Origin: Rotaria socialis
Lineage: Eukaryota; Rotifera; Eurotatoria; Philodinida; Philodinidae
Length of the DNA: 64,000 bases
Assembly: GCA_905331475.1 (NCBI GenBank)
Contig: CAJNYU010004696.1
Coordinates: 1-64,000 of the forward strand
Reading direction: 5' to 3'
Made by a program: the position numbers and the translations under genes. The notes under the pieces are model-generated. The model worked only from the letters and a program-made list of their open reading frames with translations, made no database searches and had not been told where the DNA came from. This document shows positions 49,871 to 62,729 of this stretch, one piece after another (position 1 is the stretch's first letter; each line of letters begins with the position of its first letter).

Positions 49871-52800
49871 TTACAATTGCTTTCTACTTGGATATTGTCT
49901 CTTAAAATTGTTTGCAAAGATGTTTTGCACATTTGATAATGATTTATATAATGGACGAAATATTTCTAAATCATTGCTTGCAGTCTGTTTACTTTCATTC
50001 TTTATAATTACTTCTAACGAAGTTTTAACAGACGAAAGTACAAGATGAATATCAAATAGAAGATTATATGTATCTCCAGGACTTAATTCATTTTCTGCAA
50101 TCAATGATTTTTCTGAACCTTGTTTAAAAAAATCCAATGCATAACTATTCAAATGATACGCTGTATTTGTATGATCACGACAATCGATATCTACGTATGG
50201 AACAAGTTTTGGTGAGAAGTCAAGATTATAGGCAAGATCCCATGAGCCAATTGTGGCATTGTAATTCGACATAAAACGTTCATGTGTAAGACCAGATAGA
50301 CTAGCAAATGGAGATATCGATGGATTGTTTATTTGTTGTGATTGGTGATGATGAAGATTATATTCAAATGTTCCATCGTCATAGTCTGATTGTTCAGAAA
50401 ATGATATATTCGAAAAAGGTAACGTCTCTTCACGATCGGTTTTCATTGAACGTAAATATTTTGTTACATTTTCTATATAACATCCATAAACATCTTTAAC
50501 TATTGAATTATACATATCAACACGTTTTCGAAATTCTTTAGAAACCGGTGGTAAAAATAATTTCGAATTAAATTTATTTTCGCGGCGTATATCAGTTAAA
50601 TTTGCATATTCGTTACGTGTAATTAACCTAGAATTTTAATATAAAAATTATAAATATATATAATAGAATAGATAAGTTACTTACCATGGCATATAAGTAA
50701 AGAGATAAGCGAATACAGTCATAATTCCTACGCCATCTTTAACTATATGAAAATATCTAGTATCCATTAGATAGACGAGTAAAATATTTGCTGGTTCATG
50801 ATAATGTAAATGCGTTAGAAGACCAGCTAAGCCAATAAGATTACCATGTCGATCAATCAAATTTAATCGATAAAGAAAATCTAATGTAAATAAACTGTGA
50901 AAACGTGTTTGAATGTCTATCAAATTTTGGTTTAATGACGATTGTGAAAGTAAAGGGCATTGTAATGTTATTAATGATCGATTAATTGCATCCGTGGAAT
51001 CTTTTGCAGTTGAACATAAATGAAGAAGACGCAATAGAAATGTAACACTTGTTGGAAAATGCGCGCGAATATTCGGTATAGCTGATGTTATCAAATGGCT
51101 AACTTTTGGCAATGGTATGTCCACAAATACAACATGCCCTTGAACATCAAAACCACGACGACCAGCACGACCTGACGATTGGCGATATTGTAAAGCATCA
51201 AGGTAAATTGAGTCTCGAACAAAAGCAACTGTTTTTGTTGGCATATGAATACCCAATGCTGCAACAGAAAAGAAAAACACTAAGAATTCTCACTGATTAT
51301 ATGATTAAAACGAAAATTAAAACAGAAAAGGGTGTTAGGAATTTCTTTTCTAAGCTTTTTTTGCATCCAAAAATATTCCTGATCATCTTCCTCATATTTC
51401 AGCTAATGAAGTGTTTGTTTCAATTTGTACTAGATGCTGACATCGAAAGAAAAAGACCCTTCGTTTTAGTTTTCAGACAAATTTTGGCCTGTATATTGTA
51501 ATTACATACCAAGTGTTGCTGTTGAGAAAACAACTTGAACATATCGATTACGAAATAGGGCTTCAACCGCCACTCGACCTTTATTATTTAATCCAGCATG
51601 ATGATAAGCTACACCTCGTCGTATGTAACCAACTAATTTTGGATTTTCCGATGATGCTCGCTCTAATAGATCATCGACTAATTCTCGGTCACATCCATTT
51701 CGATTTGCTAAAGTGCCTTCATCCAGAATGCCATCCAATAATTGTTGTTCATGTCCCGAAAGTATTATATAATCATTTATTTCTTCTTCTGGCATTTCTA
51801 ATTCAATAGTCTCATTGTCATCGTGATTTCTCTTCTTTGGCTTTGTTGGTTTTTTCGGTTTGGATTTTTTCTTCAGTTGTTCCATTGTTTCTATACGGTT
51901 TTTTAATGATTCAATTTGAGCTTTATACTTTGTTTCTCGTAATTCTATTTCTAGATTTTCAAAATATTCAGCAATAGATGTAGCCATCTGTTCACATAAT
52001 AGTCGATTGTCCGAGAAAACCATACATGGTAGAAGATTTTTTTCTTTCAATGTCAATATAAAATCAATTATCAATGATGACATTGCTTTTGGTTCAGGAT
52101 ACTGAATATCTTTTGAAGTAATTGGTTTAAGAGATGTTGCAATCGAATCAATACATGAACTTTCTTTATTTTCAATTAGATCATTGAATTGCTTACAAAC
52201 GAGTCGAGAATAATTATTGCATCTACTTCGTTCGATAACCCAATCGGGTGAAAAGTATTCTGTTAATGTTGGTATTGAATTAGGTTTCATCTCATTGTTT
52301 CTATCATGAAATGAAAAAACATTTACAATTAGCTTTATCATAGGAAGTTTGATAATAATAATTTTTTTTAGCCGTAAAAAAAAGTGTTGGTCGTAGAGCA
52401 CATAAATGTCCTACTTACTTTGTATCATTCGGAAATGTTTTCATAGCATCATTCAATTGCAAAGTTTCATAAGGTGATAATGAAAAATCTTTGGGAACAC
52501 CTCGAGTTATTAGTTGTTTTGCGTTCATTACACCGATCGGATGAATTGGATGTAGCTCTCGATTTGAATATAGATATTTATTTAAATCAGCCATACGTTC
52601 ATGATGGATAATAAAACGAACTCGACGAGGCTTCGGCGTTTTAAATATTTTAGATCGTTGTTCTTCAACATGTTCAATCCATTGACACATTTCTTCTCCG
52701 TTGTTAACTGTGGCTGAAAGACCAATCATAGGACAATTAATAAGTAACATCGTTTTTTCCCAAACGTCAGATCCAATTTCACCCGACATGCAATGAATTT

Positions 52801-55800
52801 CATCGAAAATAGCATATTTTATTCTTTTACACCAACGTTGATGATTCGGTGATAGAAGAAGGATTTCCATACATTGTGGAACAGTGACTAAAATTCGGCA
52901 TTCATTCATATTCCTACGAAAATCTCGTGTAAAAATTCCGAATATTGGACCAAATTTAGAATAAATTGTCGCTAAAATTTATGCATAGATTGATTTAGAT
53001 TAAGAAAAAATACGATTACTCTACCAGCAACTTGATTAACAAGAGCTTTCGTTGGTGCTATGTATACGCAAATACCATTTGGATCATTTTGATCTTTGAC
53101 CACTTTATTCATAGCATAATATGATGCATAAGTTTTGCCTATATATAAATAAACAAATGAATGAATGAAAATAATTATTTAGAGAAACCAATGAGCTAAC
53201 CTGAAGCAGTAGGTGCTACAATTATGACAGATTGATGTTTATCAACAGCATCAAGAAATTCAATTTGCCATTTATCGGGAATGAAATCAGGTACTCGATC
53301 ATCGGGTAAGCCTTGTTCATGTCGTGGTAATCGACTATTGATTTTTTCCATTTGAAATCGGTACCATTTTTCTCGATCTAACGATGAATCATCAACAAGT
53401 TCTTCTAAATATTCTCGTTTTTGATTAAATACATCAGCCGTATTCTCGATGTGGGCCATTTCTGTCATTGTACCAAAGAAATCAATTTTAAGATAATCTA
53501 ATTTGAATTTTTCTTCTACCGATAAAACATTTTTCTGTTTCAGTAATTTTAAGTATTTTCGTTGTAAACGAAATTTTTGTTTGAGCAATTCAATACGATT
53601 AACAGGTGTTTTAAAATTCGGTAAACTTTCATCAATTATTTCGATAGCTTTTGAATAATCACCAAGTGGAATTTGTTTCAATAAAACTTCAACATTAGTA
53701 ACTTGATCACGTTCACTGCCAATAGATTTATCAAGTTTTCGTTGTTTATTTTCTTCAATAATCTTTTCCGCTTTTGTCTGGTGAACTGCTTGTTTTCCTT
53801 TTCCTTTCTTCTTATCTCCAGACGCTGAAGCTACTCTATTCAAATCCAGCTCTTCACTATTTGACGTATTGGATGAAGTAGCAGGATATACTATTTGTAA
53901 TTGATTATCTCGAACATCTCGACTAGTCAATGATTTGCCGTATAAAGTGAAATAAGCGAAACTATAAGAGATAGAAAAATGTACAAGGTGAAAAAAAACA
54001 GTCAGTGCTCAGATTAAAATAGATTACTTCAAATGCATGTGGGTCACACTTACATTCTACAACGGGAAAATATCTAGCAGAGACTATGGAAGATATGAGA
54101 AATATAAACAAGAAACGGAGCACATTAATCGAAGTTTATGTGAGATTTACAGGAATTTCGACCCGAATTTTATTCGAACTCATTAATCCCTGAAAAAAGA
54201 ACCAAATAATTAAAGTTAATTACTGAATTTTGTGATGTCAAGCGAAAATGTTTCAAGGGAGAAGTTGCATGTATGCGCAATCCTTTTATCTGCCCTAAGC
54301 CTGCACTCTCATAATTGTAACGACATGTACAGTCACATGATTATGTTTTCTTACAATCTTTGTTCAGTTCTTGTTCGGAAACGATATTTGGTTGTGTTTT
54401 TATTGTCATCATCATTATTTCTTATACGACTTAGCGCATCACCAACCTGAAAAAATTGAGAATAGATTATCAGTAGATTACTGAGTAATTAGCAAACGTA
54501 CCTCTTTGTATACATGCCAATGATATTTTCCTATTGAATACAAAATTTATTTAAATAGCTGACGCATTATAGGACAAACAGAATGTGTACCTTCATAACG
54601 AGCTAAAGAACTATCATCTGGATCGGTAAATTCAAACGTCCATTGATCACTTTTTGACATTATTGGCGCTAAATAAGTATCAATGAATGCATTGGATATT
54701 TTTGCAATTTTCTTTTTTTCCATTGAAACTGATTGCTCATCAGTGGCTAATGTTGAGAATATAATATGGTTCGATTGAATTAATTGGTTTACTATATTGT
54801 GAAACAGATTTTCAGGCATTGAAATGTTCAATAAACTTAAGCATTGCTTGATAATATTCATTGTATCGGAATCAAATCGAATCTTCGACGATGATTCTTT
54901 CAATTGATAGAGAGTAAAAGCAAACAGACGTCCATCGAATATATCAGCGACTTTTGAATACGATAAATCTGATACATACGATGATAAACATATTGCCAGT
55001 TGTTGCTGAAATTGTATCATCGATTGAGAAAACATCGAACTAAATGTGATCGAAGGAAAGTTTATTGGTATATGACGATCAATTAATGATAAACGAATAA
55101 GAAGAGCAACATGTAGAACAAGTAGTGGACTTAAAAGATTGAACAAATTTTCTTTCTTTGTTTGATCGTTACTTTCCTTCCGAATGAAAGTCATTATGGT
55201 TTTAAGATAGAAAAAAAGTCGTGCATCATCTTGATTTGTTATCAGTTTTTCCAATTTGATTGCATCATCTTTATCCAAAATAATATTAGTTTGATGAGAC
55301 GATAATACTAATCTAATGGTCGTTTGTAGTTGTGTCTGTGAACATCTTTCCGTGAATTTAATTTGAAAACATTTCACCACTGTATCAGTTAGAATTAATT
55401 TATTCATTAGATATAAACTACATTCAAGATAATATTGATGATAATTACCAAATAAACGATAAACATAGATAAGTTCCCTTAATGTCGCTTTCGATAGAAC
55501 ACTATTGTTACAAACATCGACACTTGACATGTCATGATAGAAAATAAACAGTGGTTTTTCTTCGCGAATAAATTTTACATATTCGGCGTCAATCCACGAT
55601 GAGAATTGTCGTACTTTGGCTGATCCATATTGATTTATGTTATAAAAAACATGAGCAATCAAGCAAGCACGTAAAATATTCAATATAGATTTTTCGTTTT
55701 CATATAAATAATAATGGCAGTCGAAAAATATTAAGGTATAATTACATTGCTGTGCTTGATTGAATAGTGTTTGCAGGATACGCTCAATAATAAAAACAAC

Positions 55801-56694
55801 ATGTAAAGTATTGCCATAGTATGCATTAAGATCAACATTGATATGATGAGCAATAGATAGAAGAAATGAATCACCATCAATAAAATAATGCATACTGTCA
55901 CGAAATTCACGATGTAAATCAAGAAAACGAGCTCGATATGGGTAGAGAATATCGAAGTCGTCTGATGACATCATGGTAAGGATGTTTTGATTAGTTTTTT
56001 TTCTTGCAATTAGACTTTGAATTGTCTTTAAGATAGGTTGATGGATTTTAGGTGCAGCAGAAGATGATTGATTTGCGGGAAGACAGTTAAGAAGACGTTG
56101 AGATACTTCTTCTTCGTCGGAAATATGTAAAGCTATTTGTTGTAAAGCAACAGCACTCAAATTTTCATTTTCATTTCTAACACAATTTTTAAGCGTATGA
56201 AAATAAAGATCGGCCATATCATTGCTGTGTTGTTGACAATAGTATAAAAATTGTAGAAGTCGTTTACATTGACTACATGGGTCAATGTAGATATCAGCGT
56301 GTTTGACCGATTTGAATGTCTATGAAAATAAAGTTCTATGAATTAAAACCTACAAATTTTAATAATCAACCTGGTCTTGTTTATGTACTGGTTGTTGAGA
56401 TGGTTTGTTCTCTTCGTCGTCCGATGATGATTCCTGATCAGACTCACTTTCGGATTCATTATCGGACAATTCATTTCCAGCATTGATAGTTAGCCTTGCA
56501 GCAAGTGCGCATTCCTCTTTTTGGTAATAATTTTTCCATTGTTGAAATTTTTCTTTTACTATTTTCTCAAAAATTGATTTGTTACGTTTGCAATACAAGT
56601 GACATTTGTTTGCAGTCGCTTCGATGAATGATAATTCCGATGTTGCTTCTGTATCGAGTAAAAACTCGATAAATCTTGAAATTTCCTTGTTCAT
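49871..56694 (-). CDS. DDX60: DDX60-like SKI2-family helicase, 1,907 aa, ten exons
   Basis: Exons, 5' to 3' on the minus strand: 56694-56371, 56319-54591, 54530-54502, 54446-54355, 53961-53201, 53138-53025, 52971-52419, 52300-51510, 51258-50685, 50627-49871. All nine introns are GT/AG and the sum is an exact frame. A stop codon directly precedes the ATG. Order: acidic N-terminal extension; a PIN-like region with YFIDGDSFL near residue 290; the DDX60 hallmark HWH segment encoded by a 29-bp micro-exon; HQTKAEKIIEENK; helicase motif I APTASGKT, Ia APTKALVNQ, II DEIH, III SAT, VI YRQSSGRAGRRG; and the DDX60 C-terminal region (SPFASLSGL, LNSYALDFFKQGS). Human DDX60 is 1,712 aa, interferon-induced, binds viral RNA or DNA and aids RIG-I-type signalling. 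The match in domain order and motifs is strong. The acidic Ser/Glu/Asp stretch near residues 75-100 is extra. Confidence 0.93.
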
Positions 56695-57022
56695 CTATTA
56701 TGATTATGAAATCGATATAGACGATGTTCAACAAGTTCTATATGTTTTTATTTAATCTGAAAGCAAGACAAAGAACATAGAAAAAGTCCACTCATACAAA
56801 GTCTTTATATTTTTCAAGGAATTTTAGCAATCAACTAAGCCTCGCTTTTTTTTTCATTAGATAATTTTTTTTTTATCAAGATTCTCCTTCGAGTGGTAGA
56901 TTTTGGCTAGATGCTGTTTGCCCAAAGTAAAATTTTCGTATATGTTGCATTTTTATCAACCCATAAAGAATTGTTCTACGAGTACTATTTTTTTACAATT
57001 TACCGCTAAAACATTTACGTCA
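56695..57022. other. Upstream region of the DDX60-like gene, no gene seen
   Basis: AT-rich spacer, presumably holding the helicase promoter. No clear TATA box is seen. It ends at the LTR of the retrotransposon, so part of it may belong to the old Tc1-like element that was split by the insertion. Confidence 0.4.
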
Positions 57023-57194
57023 TGTTAGTCTGTGGACTAACTTCTCCTGGTTCTATCTTTATTTCAACTGAACTAAAACAAACAAACTGGCCCACACATA
57101 TCCTTATGGATCATCCAGATGACCAATCCATAGAAGATAGAGTAGAGAAAAGAAAAGGAAGGTAGTGGTCTAAAGATAGCGCCACTACCTAACA
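57023..57194 (-). repeat. 3' LTR of the Ty3/gypsy element
   Basis: 172 bp, TGTTAG to CTAACA, same length as the other LTR and identical but for one base. It is the 3' LTR because the element reads on the minus strand. Confidence 0.93.
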
Positions 57195-57209
57195 CCTCCA
57201 CCCTTTACC
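57195..57209 (-). other. Polypurine tract of the retrotransposon
   Basis: On the minus strand TGGTAAAGGGTGGAGG directly precedes the 3' LTR, the usual place and composition of the plus-strand primer. Confidence 0.7.
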
Positions 57210-57503
57210 AGTGAACAGCAAGATCTGTTCACTAAAATAAACATCAAACAAAGAAACGAAAATACATCAACGAAAGAAACAGAAAACAGATCAAAGAAAA
57301 AAAAACACAAGGTATAATCATATCCAAACTGAGAACAGAAAGACTAATACAGTAAAGGTGAAAAAATATAATTGAGGATAAGCTATAGTTAATCGGTAGT
57401 TGTTGTTTTTTTTTTGTTTTTTTTTATATATATATATGTATGCGTATATGATGAGGTATGGTTTGAGTCATAGAAAAGTATAAATTCATCAGAATATAAG
57501 ATG

Positions 57504-60500
57504 TTAATTAAGGGATCGAATGTCGTGTACAGGTACTTGTGCTTGATGACCTGTATTATCATTTTTAACGAGATATGTTTTATCATGTAATCGATCGATA
57601 ATGGTGTATGGTCCAACGAATTTCGAGGAGAACTTGTTGATATGTGGATTTCGATTGCGAATTAAGACGAGTTGTCCAACAGGATGTTGAGGATTCGAGC
57701 GATGTCGATCGTAACGTTGTTTAGATGATTGCTGATGTCGAAGATTATTTGTTCGAGCAGCAATTTTTGCATGTTCAATAAATTGTTGCATAGTATGGTG
57801 ATAGTGAGAGACCGTGAGAGAAGTTGATGTAGAAGATGAGGATAAATCAGCGGTAAAACGAGGTTGACGAGCGAACATTAATTCAAATGGAGTATAACCA
57901 GTAGAATCATGTCGAGTGGCATTATAATTAAAAGTTGTAGCGGCTAATTTATTATCCCAGTTAGATCGAGATTGATTAGAAAGTGCAACTAAATTTGGTA
58001 CTAAAGTTGCATTATGTCTTTCACATTGACCGTTAGCTTGGGGATTATAAGGTGTGGTTTTAACATGACAACATTGAGTTAACTTGAGTAGAGATTCATA
58101 TAAAGAAGAACAAAAATGTTGACCATTATCAGTAATAATTTCGAATGGAACACCATAGATCATAAAGACATCATATAATAAAAATTTAGCAGCTGTTGTT
58201 GAGGTGTTATCAGGAACGGCTTTGGTGACAACAAACTTCGAAAATAGATCAGTTAGTACAAGAAAATATTTATTACCCGATTTAGATTGAGGTACAGGAC
58301 CAACATAATCCATAGCCAGACGTTCCCATACTCCACGAGGTGGTGCAATTGAATGTAAATGACCATCAGGTTTTCGACGAGAAGGTTTAGTCTTCCGACA
58401 ATTAAGACAGGATAAGATGTGTTGTTCAATATCTTTGTACATATGTGGCCAGAAGAAACGATCACGTATCTTGTAAAAAGTGCGTCTAATACCATAATGA
58501 CCACCGTTAAATGTCGAGTTATGATACGTCAGTAATACTTGAGAAATTAAGGAAGCAGGCACATAAGGTAATTGAAGTACTTGACCAGTTCGACGAGTAA
58601 TAAGTTTATAAAGGATACGATGATCATCAAGTGTATATTGAAGATTTAATGGAGAAGCAGATTTTATTTTCTGAATAACAGGGTCTTGATTTTGATGTAG
58701 AAGTAATGTATCGTAATCGAAGAGAAGCTTCATATCATGAAAGGATGATGATGAAGTTGTAACAGGTAGAGTTGTTGGTTTGGAAGAAGGAGATGAGGAT
58801 GAAGTTGTTGTTGAAGGAACAGCAGGTGGATGGTTTCGTATCATCGAGCGAGTTGTAACAGCATTGACGAAAAGATCTTCAGTTTGAGTGGAAGAAGTAA
58901 TAAGATGAGGTGTATCTTCATCATTAATATCAGGTCTATCAACTGGATAACGGGAAAGAGCATCAGCAGTTGTATTGTCTTTACCAGCTATGTGGTGGAT
59001 AATCATATCATATTGCTGTAATGTCGTCATCCATCGTTCAATACGAGTATTGTGATAAGGTTTTTTCATTAATGACAGTAATGGTTTATGGTCAGTTTCA
59101 AGGAGAAATTGTTGACCTTCAATATATGATCGAAATTTTTGAGTAACGCTCCACCAAATAGCTAATGCTTCAAGTTCAATAGCAGAATATTTCTTTTCGG
59201 CTGGTTTTAAGCTTCGGGATGCAAAAGCGACTGGTTTATATAGTGCGGAAGTTGGTGTACTAATAGAGTCAGGTGGTTGTTGTTGTAACAATACTGCACC
59301 TATACCAACACGAGAAGCATCTGTACGAATAATATATGGTTGTGAAGGATCAGGTAGAATAAGAACGGCAGGAGATGTAATAGCAGTTTTTAATTGATCA
59401 AATGCTAATTGTTCTGCTTCTGTCCAAATAAACGGGAAACCTTTACGAGTAAATTTATTAAGTGGTGCGGAGATTTGAGCAAATCGAGGAATAAATTTTC
59501 TGTAAAAACCCACCATTTGTAAAAATGAATGAGCAGCTTTACTGGATTGAGGTAAAGGAAATTGAAGAATGGAACGAATGTTATCATCATTAGGTGAACA
59601 ACCATGAGCATTGATTTTATGTCCAAGAAATGTAATTTCGTGTTGAAAAAATGCACATTTATTCGAATTTAATTTAAAATTTGATGCATGTAATACTTGA
59701 CATACTTGATTAACGTCTAATACATGTTGATCGAATGAAGAGGAATAAACGATAATATCATCGAGATAAGCGAGGCATACGTCCCAACGTAATGATCCAA
59801 GTGTTTGATTCATCAGTCGTTGAAAAACAGAAGGAGAATTTTTTAAGCCTTGTGGAAGTCGAGTAAATTCCCAAAGACCATCAGGTGTTGTGAAGGCAGT
59901 TTTAGAATGTTCTTCAGGTGCTAAGGGTACCTGAAAATACCCACTACGTAAATCGAGTTTTGAGAATATTTGGGAACCATTTAAACGTTCAATAACATCA
60001 TCGATACGAGGGAGTGGATAAACATCTTTTTGAGTAATAGAATTTACACGACGATAGTCGATACAAAATCTTGGAGATCCATCAGATTTCTTAACTATAA
60101 CCACAGGAGATGCCCATGGCGAATTCGAAGGTTCGATAATACCATTATCTAACATTTTCTTAACTTCGTTGTTAATAATTTGACGATTAAGGTGTGAGAC
60201 TCGACGGGGATGTTCAGCTAAAGGAGAATGAGAACCGGTGTTGATAGCATATTGTGGTGTACAGGTGATACCTTGGGAGCATGATTCATCAAAAAGCTGG
60301 TGATAATGGTGGAGCATGAGATAAACTTGCAGTTTCTTAATAGGATCAGTAATGTGTTCAACTAAAGGAGTAATAGTCTTTGTTGTACATGTTAAATTTT
60401 TATTACAACAATTAACTAAATGATCATACAATGTTAATTCAGTAGAAAAATGAACACCACAATGTGTACATGACAATAAAGATAAACATGAAGATGAAGA

Positions 60501-61436
60501 AGAAAACCCAGGAGAGTTTATAGGTGATGATGCAGAAACGACGTTGAGATCAGCTGTTGCAGTTGATGATGTAATAAAACCAAGTGGAGTATTTCGTGGA
60601 ATTAATTTTGAATGACGAGTGTTGTTAATAATTGATACAACACCACGATTATCACGAATATGAAGAAGTGAATGAGGAAGCAGGACCAGACGAGCATGTT
60701 GTAGAGCAATATTAGGTGTAAATAATGCATCATCTAATGATTTAATAGGTACAGAACCATAAATAAATTTTTGATGAAATGGAGGAATAATAATGGAATG
60801 TGATAATGACATAAGCACTGGTTCATGACGAGGAGAAGGTAGTAAAGGAGTTGAAACAAGACCATGATAGAGATAAAGACGATGAGTACAAAAATTAATG
60901 TCAGCATAATTTTGTTGAATCCAATCCCGACCTAAAATCATAGGACAGATAAGATCACGGACGACATAAGCATCAACGTGTGTTACAAGATGATTAATTT
61001 GAACAGTAAGATTAACAATACCAAGAAGAGATATAAAGCCACTATTTGCTGTATGAACTTCTTTTAATGAACATGGAGTAATAGGTTTGTGTTGCATATT
61101 GGATAATGCTTGTTCATGAATAAGAGAAATTGCAGCACCGGTATCAACTAAAATTGTAGTAGGGACATGGTTGACTGGAACATGGATTGAAGAAGATGAT
61201 GAAGAAGGTGATGGTTTTTTCTTTTTTGTAGAGGTATTACCATCTGGATACCTCACTAGACGTTTTTTCGGTTGGGACAATATTGAGCGATATGTCCAAA
61301 ACCATAACATGTATAACATTGACGTGCAGTAGATGCTACAGGACGACGTTGAGAATAAGAACGACGAGATGAAGATGAAAATGGAGTTGTTGGTACATTC
61401 ATGAGTGGTTGAGGAAGTGGTTGACGATGTTGCCAA
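57504..61436 (-). CDS. Ty3/gypsy pol polyprotein (protease, RT, RNase H, integrase)
   Basis: An open frame of 1,310 codons. Protease shows LVDTGAA near residue 97, reverse transcriptase shows YLDD near 555, RNase H shows TDAS near 705, and integrase has an HHCC zinc finger near 980-1015 (GGHYGIRRTF, then CLNCRKTK) followed by a DDE core. It overlaps the end of gag in the -1 frame, the arrangement by which this family commonly expresses pol through frameshifting, so the first Met of the frame is not a true start. No chromodomain is visible at the C-terminus. Confidence 0.92.
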   Translation of the reverse strand: MATSSTTSSTTHECTNNSIFIFISSFLFSTSSCSIYCTSMLYMLWFWTYRSILSQPKKRLVRYPDGNTSTKKKKPSPSSSSSSIHVPVNHVPTTILVDTGAAISLIHEQALSNMQHKPITPCSLKEVHTANSGFISLLGIVNLTVQINHLVTHVDAYVVRDLICPMILGRDWIQQNYADINFCTHRLYLYHGLVSTPLLPSPRHEPVLMSLSHSIIIPPFHQKFIYGSVPIKSLDDALFTPNIALQHARLVLLPHSLLHIRDNRGVVSIINNTRHSKLIPRNTPLGFITSSTATADLNVVSASSPINSPGFSSSSSCLSLLSCTHCGVHFSTELTLYDHLVNCCNKNLTCTTKTITPLVEHITDPIKKLQVYLMLHHYHQLFDESCSQGITCTPQYAINTGSHSPLAEHPRRVSHLNRQIINNEVKKMLDNGIIEPSNSPWASPVVIVKKSDGSPRFCIDYRRVNSITQKDVYPLPRIDDVIERLNGSQIFSKLDLRSGYFQVPLAPEEHSKTAFTTPDGLWEFTRLPQGLKNSPSVFQRLMNQTLGSLRWDVCLAYLDDIIVYSSSFDQHVLDVNQVCQVLHASNFKLNSNKCAFFQHEITFLGHKINAHGCSPNDDNIRSILQFPLPQSSKAAHSFLQMVGFYRKFIPRFAQISAPLNKFTRKGFPFIWTEAEQLAFDQLKTAITSPAVLILPDPSQPYIIRTDASRVGIGAVLLQQQPPDSISTPTSALYKPVAFASRSLKPAEKKYSAIELEALAIWWSVTQKFRSYIEGQQFLLETDHKPLLSLMKKPYHNTRIERWMTTLQQYDMIIHHIAGKDNTTADALSRYPVDRPDINDEDTPHLITSSTQTEDLFVNAVTTRSMIRNHPPAVPSTTTSSSSPSSKPTTLPVTTSSSSFHDMKLLFDYDTLLLHQNQDPVIQKIKSASPLNLQYTLDDHRILYKLITRRTGQVLQLPYVPASLISQVLLTYHNSTFNGGHYGIRRTFYKIRDRFFWPHMYKDIEQHILSCLNCRKTKPSRRKPDGHLHSIAPPRGVWERLAMDYVGPVPQSKSGNKYFLVLTDLFSKFVVTKAVPDNTSTTAAKFLLYDVFMIYGVPFEIITDNGQHFCSSLYESLLKLTQCCHVKTTPYNPQANGQCERHNATLVPNLVALSNQSRSNWDNKLAATTFNYNATRHDSTGYTPFELMFARQPRFTADLSSSSTSTSLTVSHYHHTMQQFIEHAKIAARTNNLRHQQSSKQRYDRHRSNPQHPVGQLVLIRNRNPHINKFSSKFVGPYTIIDRLHDKTYLVKNDNTGHQAQVPVHDIRSLN

Positions 61437-62209
61437 TTAAAGGATCGATTGTTATCATTAACGGGACGTGTAACAGCATTCACTTGATGATCCATTTGAA
61501 AATCTTCATTTGGATAAGGATCAGGTTTATTTGGTGAAGCAGAAGATAAACCATTTAATGTAAATTGAATTTTTTCTTCATCTTGTGCAACAGCAAGAAA
61601 TTCAGGAGGTGTAGCTGGGTGTCGACGAACAACATGAGCAATTAATGATTGTTTTAATCCTTTTGTTAAATAATGAATTATCATCGACGAGCTCATATTC
61701 GAATCAGCTTGTAAACATAAATGTATTTTATCATGATAATAATCCATAACAAATTCATCACATAATTGTAGTCGTTGTTCCAATCTTAATAATGTTTCAT
61801 GAAGTGATGGTTGATAAGCTTTAACAATTGCAATTTTAAATGTGGACCAATCAAGAATAATAGATTTATTGTATCTAAACCATTTTTCAGCAGAATCGAT
61901 TAGATATGATTGTACAGCTAAAAGTTTATTTGATGGTTGAAGTTGTGCTCGAGTAAAAACTTCTTCAACATCTGATAACCATTTAACAACATCTTCATGA
62001 TGGGCACCACCAAATTTAGCAAGACGTTTAATTTGTTCTTTAGCTAAAGTGTGCAGAATTTGTTCTTCCATGATAGATGATAATAAAGGACGGTAAACAA
62101 TATGATTAAAAGAAATTTCGGAATACTGAGGAGATTCAATTTCGATGTCAGATAATCGTTGTGCTTCTTGTTGAAAAAGTTGTTGATAATTTGAACGAGT
62201 TATTACCAT
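61256..62209 (-). CDS. Ty3/gypsy gag protein with CCHC zinc knuckle
   Basis: A 317-codon frame. The middle has the helical retrotransposon-gag pattern (KWFRYNKSIILDW region) and the C-terminus carries one zinc knuckle, CYTCYGFGHIAQYC, the nucleic-acid-binding part of the capsid protein. Its end overlaps pol. Confidence 0.88.
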   Translation of the reverse strand: MVITRSNYQQLFQQEAQRLSDIEIESPQYSEISFNHIVYRPLLSSIMEEQILHTLAKEQIKRLAKFGGAHHEDVVKWLSDVEEVFTRAQLQPSNKLLAVQSYLIDSAEKWFRYNKSIILDWSTFKIAIVKAYQPSLHETLLRLEQRLQLCDEFVMDYYHDKIHLCLQADSNMSSSMIIHYLTKGLKQSLIAHVVRRHPATPPEFLAVAQDEEKIQFTLNGLSSASPNKPDPYPNEDFQMDHQVNAVTRPVNDNNRSFNWQHRQPLPQPLMNVPTTPFSSSSRRSYSQRRPVASTARQCYTCYGFGHIAQYCPNRKNV

Positions 62210-62243
62210 ACAAAAAAAATGACGAAAATAAATGAAATATAGT

Positions 62244-62460
62244 CCACATAAATCACCAAGTAAACAAAAATAATAACCAAAGAAATCACCTAGTAAACAA
62301 AAATAATAGCCAAATAAATGACCAGGTAGACAAAAATAATAATCAAATAAATGACCAGGTAGACAAAAATAATAATCAAATAAATGACCAAATAAACAAG
62401 AATAATAACCAAAGAAATCACCTAGTAAATAAAATAATAACCAAAGAAATCACCATATAA
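62244..62460. repeat. 33-bp tandem repeat in the retrotransposon leader
   Basis: About six or seven copies of a 33-bp unit containing AAATAAATGACCAGGTAGAC or a variant (AAGAAATCACCTAGTAAAC), with unit starts at 62278, 62311, 62344 and 62377. It lies between gag and the 5' LTR. Confidence 0.85.
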
Positions 62461-62729
62461 AGCAGGAAATAAATCACCAAGTACATAAGGGAATGACCAA
62501 ATCAATCAGGAATTAAACATGACAATAATAATCAAATAAAGAGGATGACGTAACGATAAAGTTTACGAAGAGAAAATGAATAATAACAATAACTCCACAG
62601 TAATAGGAAAAACCATCAACATTTCATTTTAATATAATAATTAAATAAATGTCGAACCAATATATCCTAAAGAAAATGAGAAATCGATCAGCAAGAAACA
62701 AAACTTATCATAGTCGACGAATTGTCGAA

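Noticed and set aside
54547-56217. Separate gene with its own stop upstream of the helicase
   Set aside because: A GT/AG intron begins before that stop (54590 downward) and two small exons carry the frame into the helicase with DDX60-specific residues; one gene explains everything.
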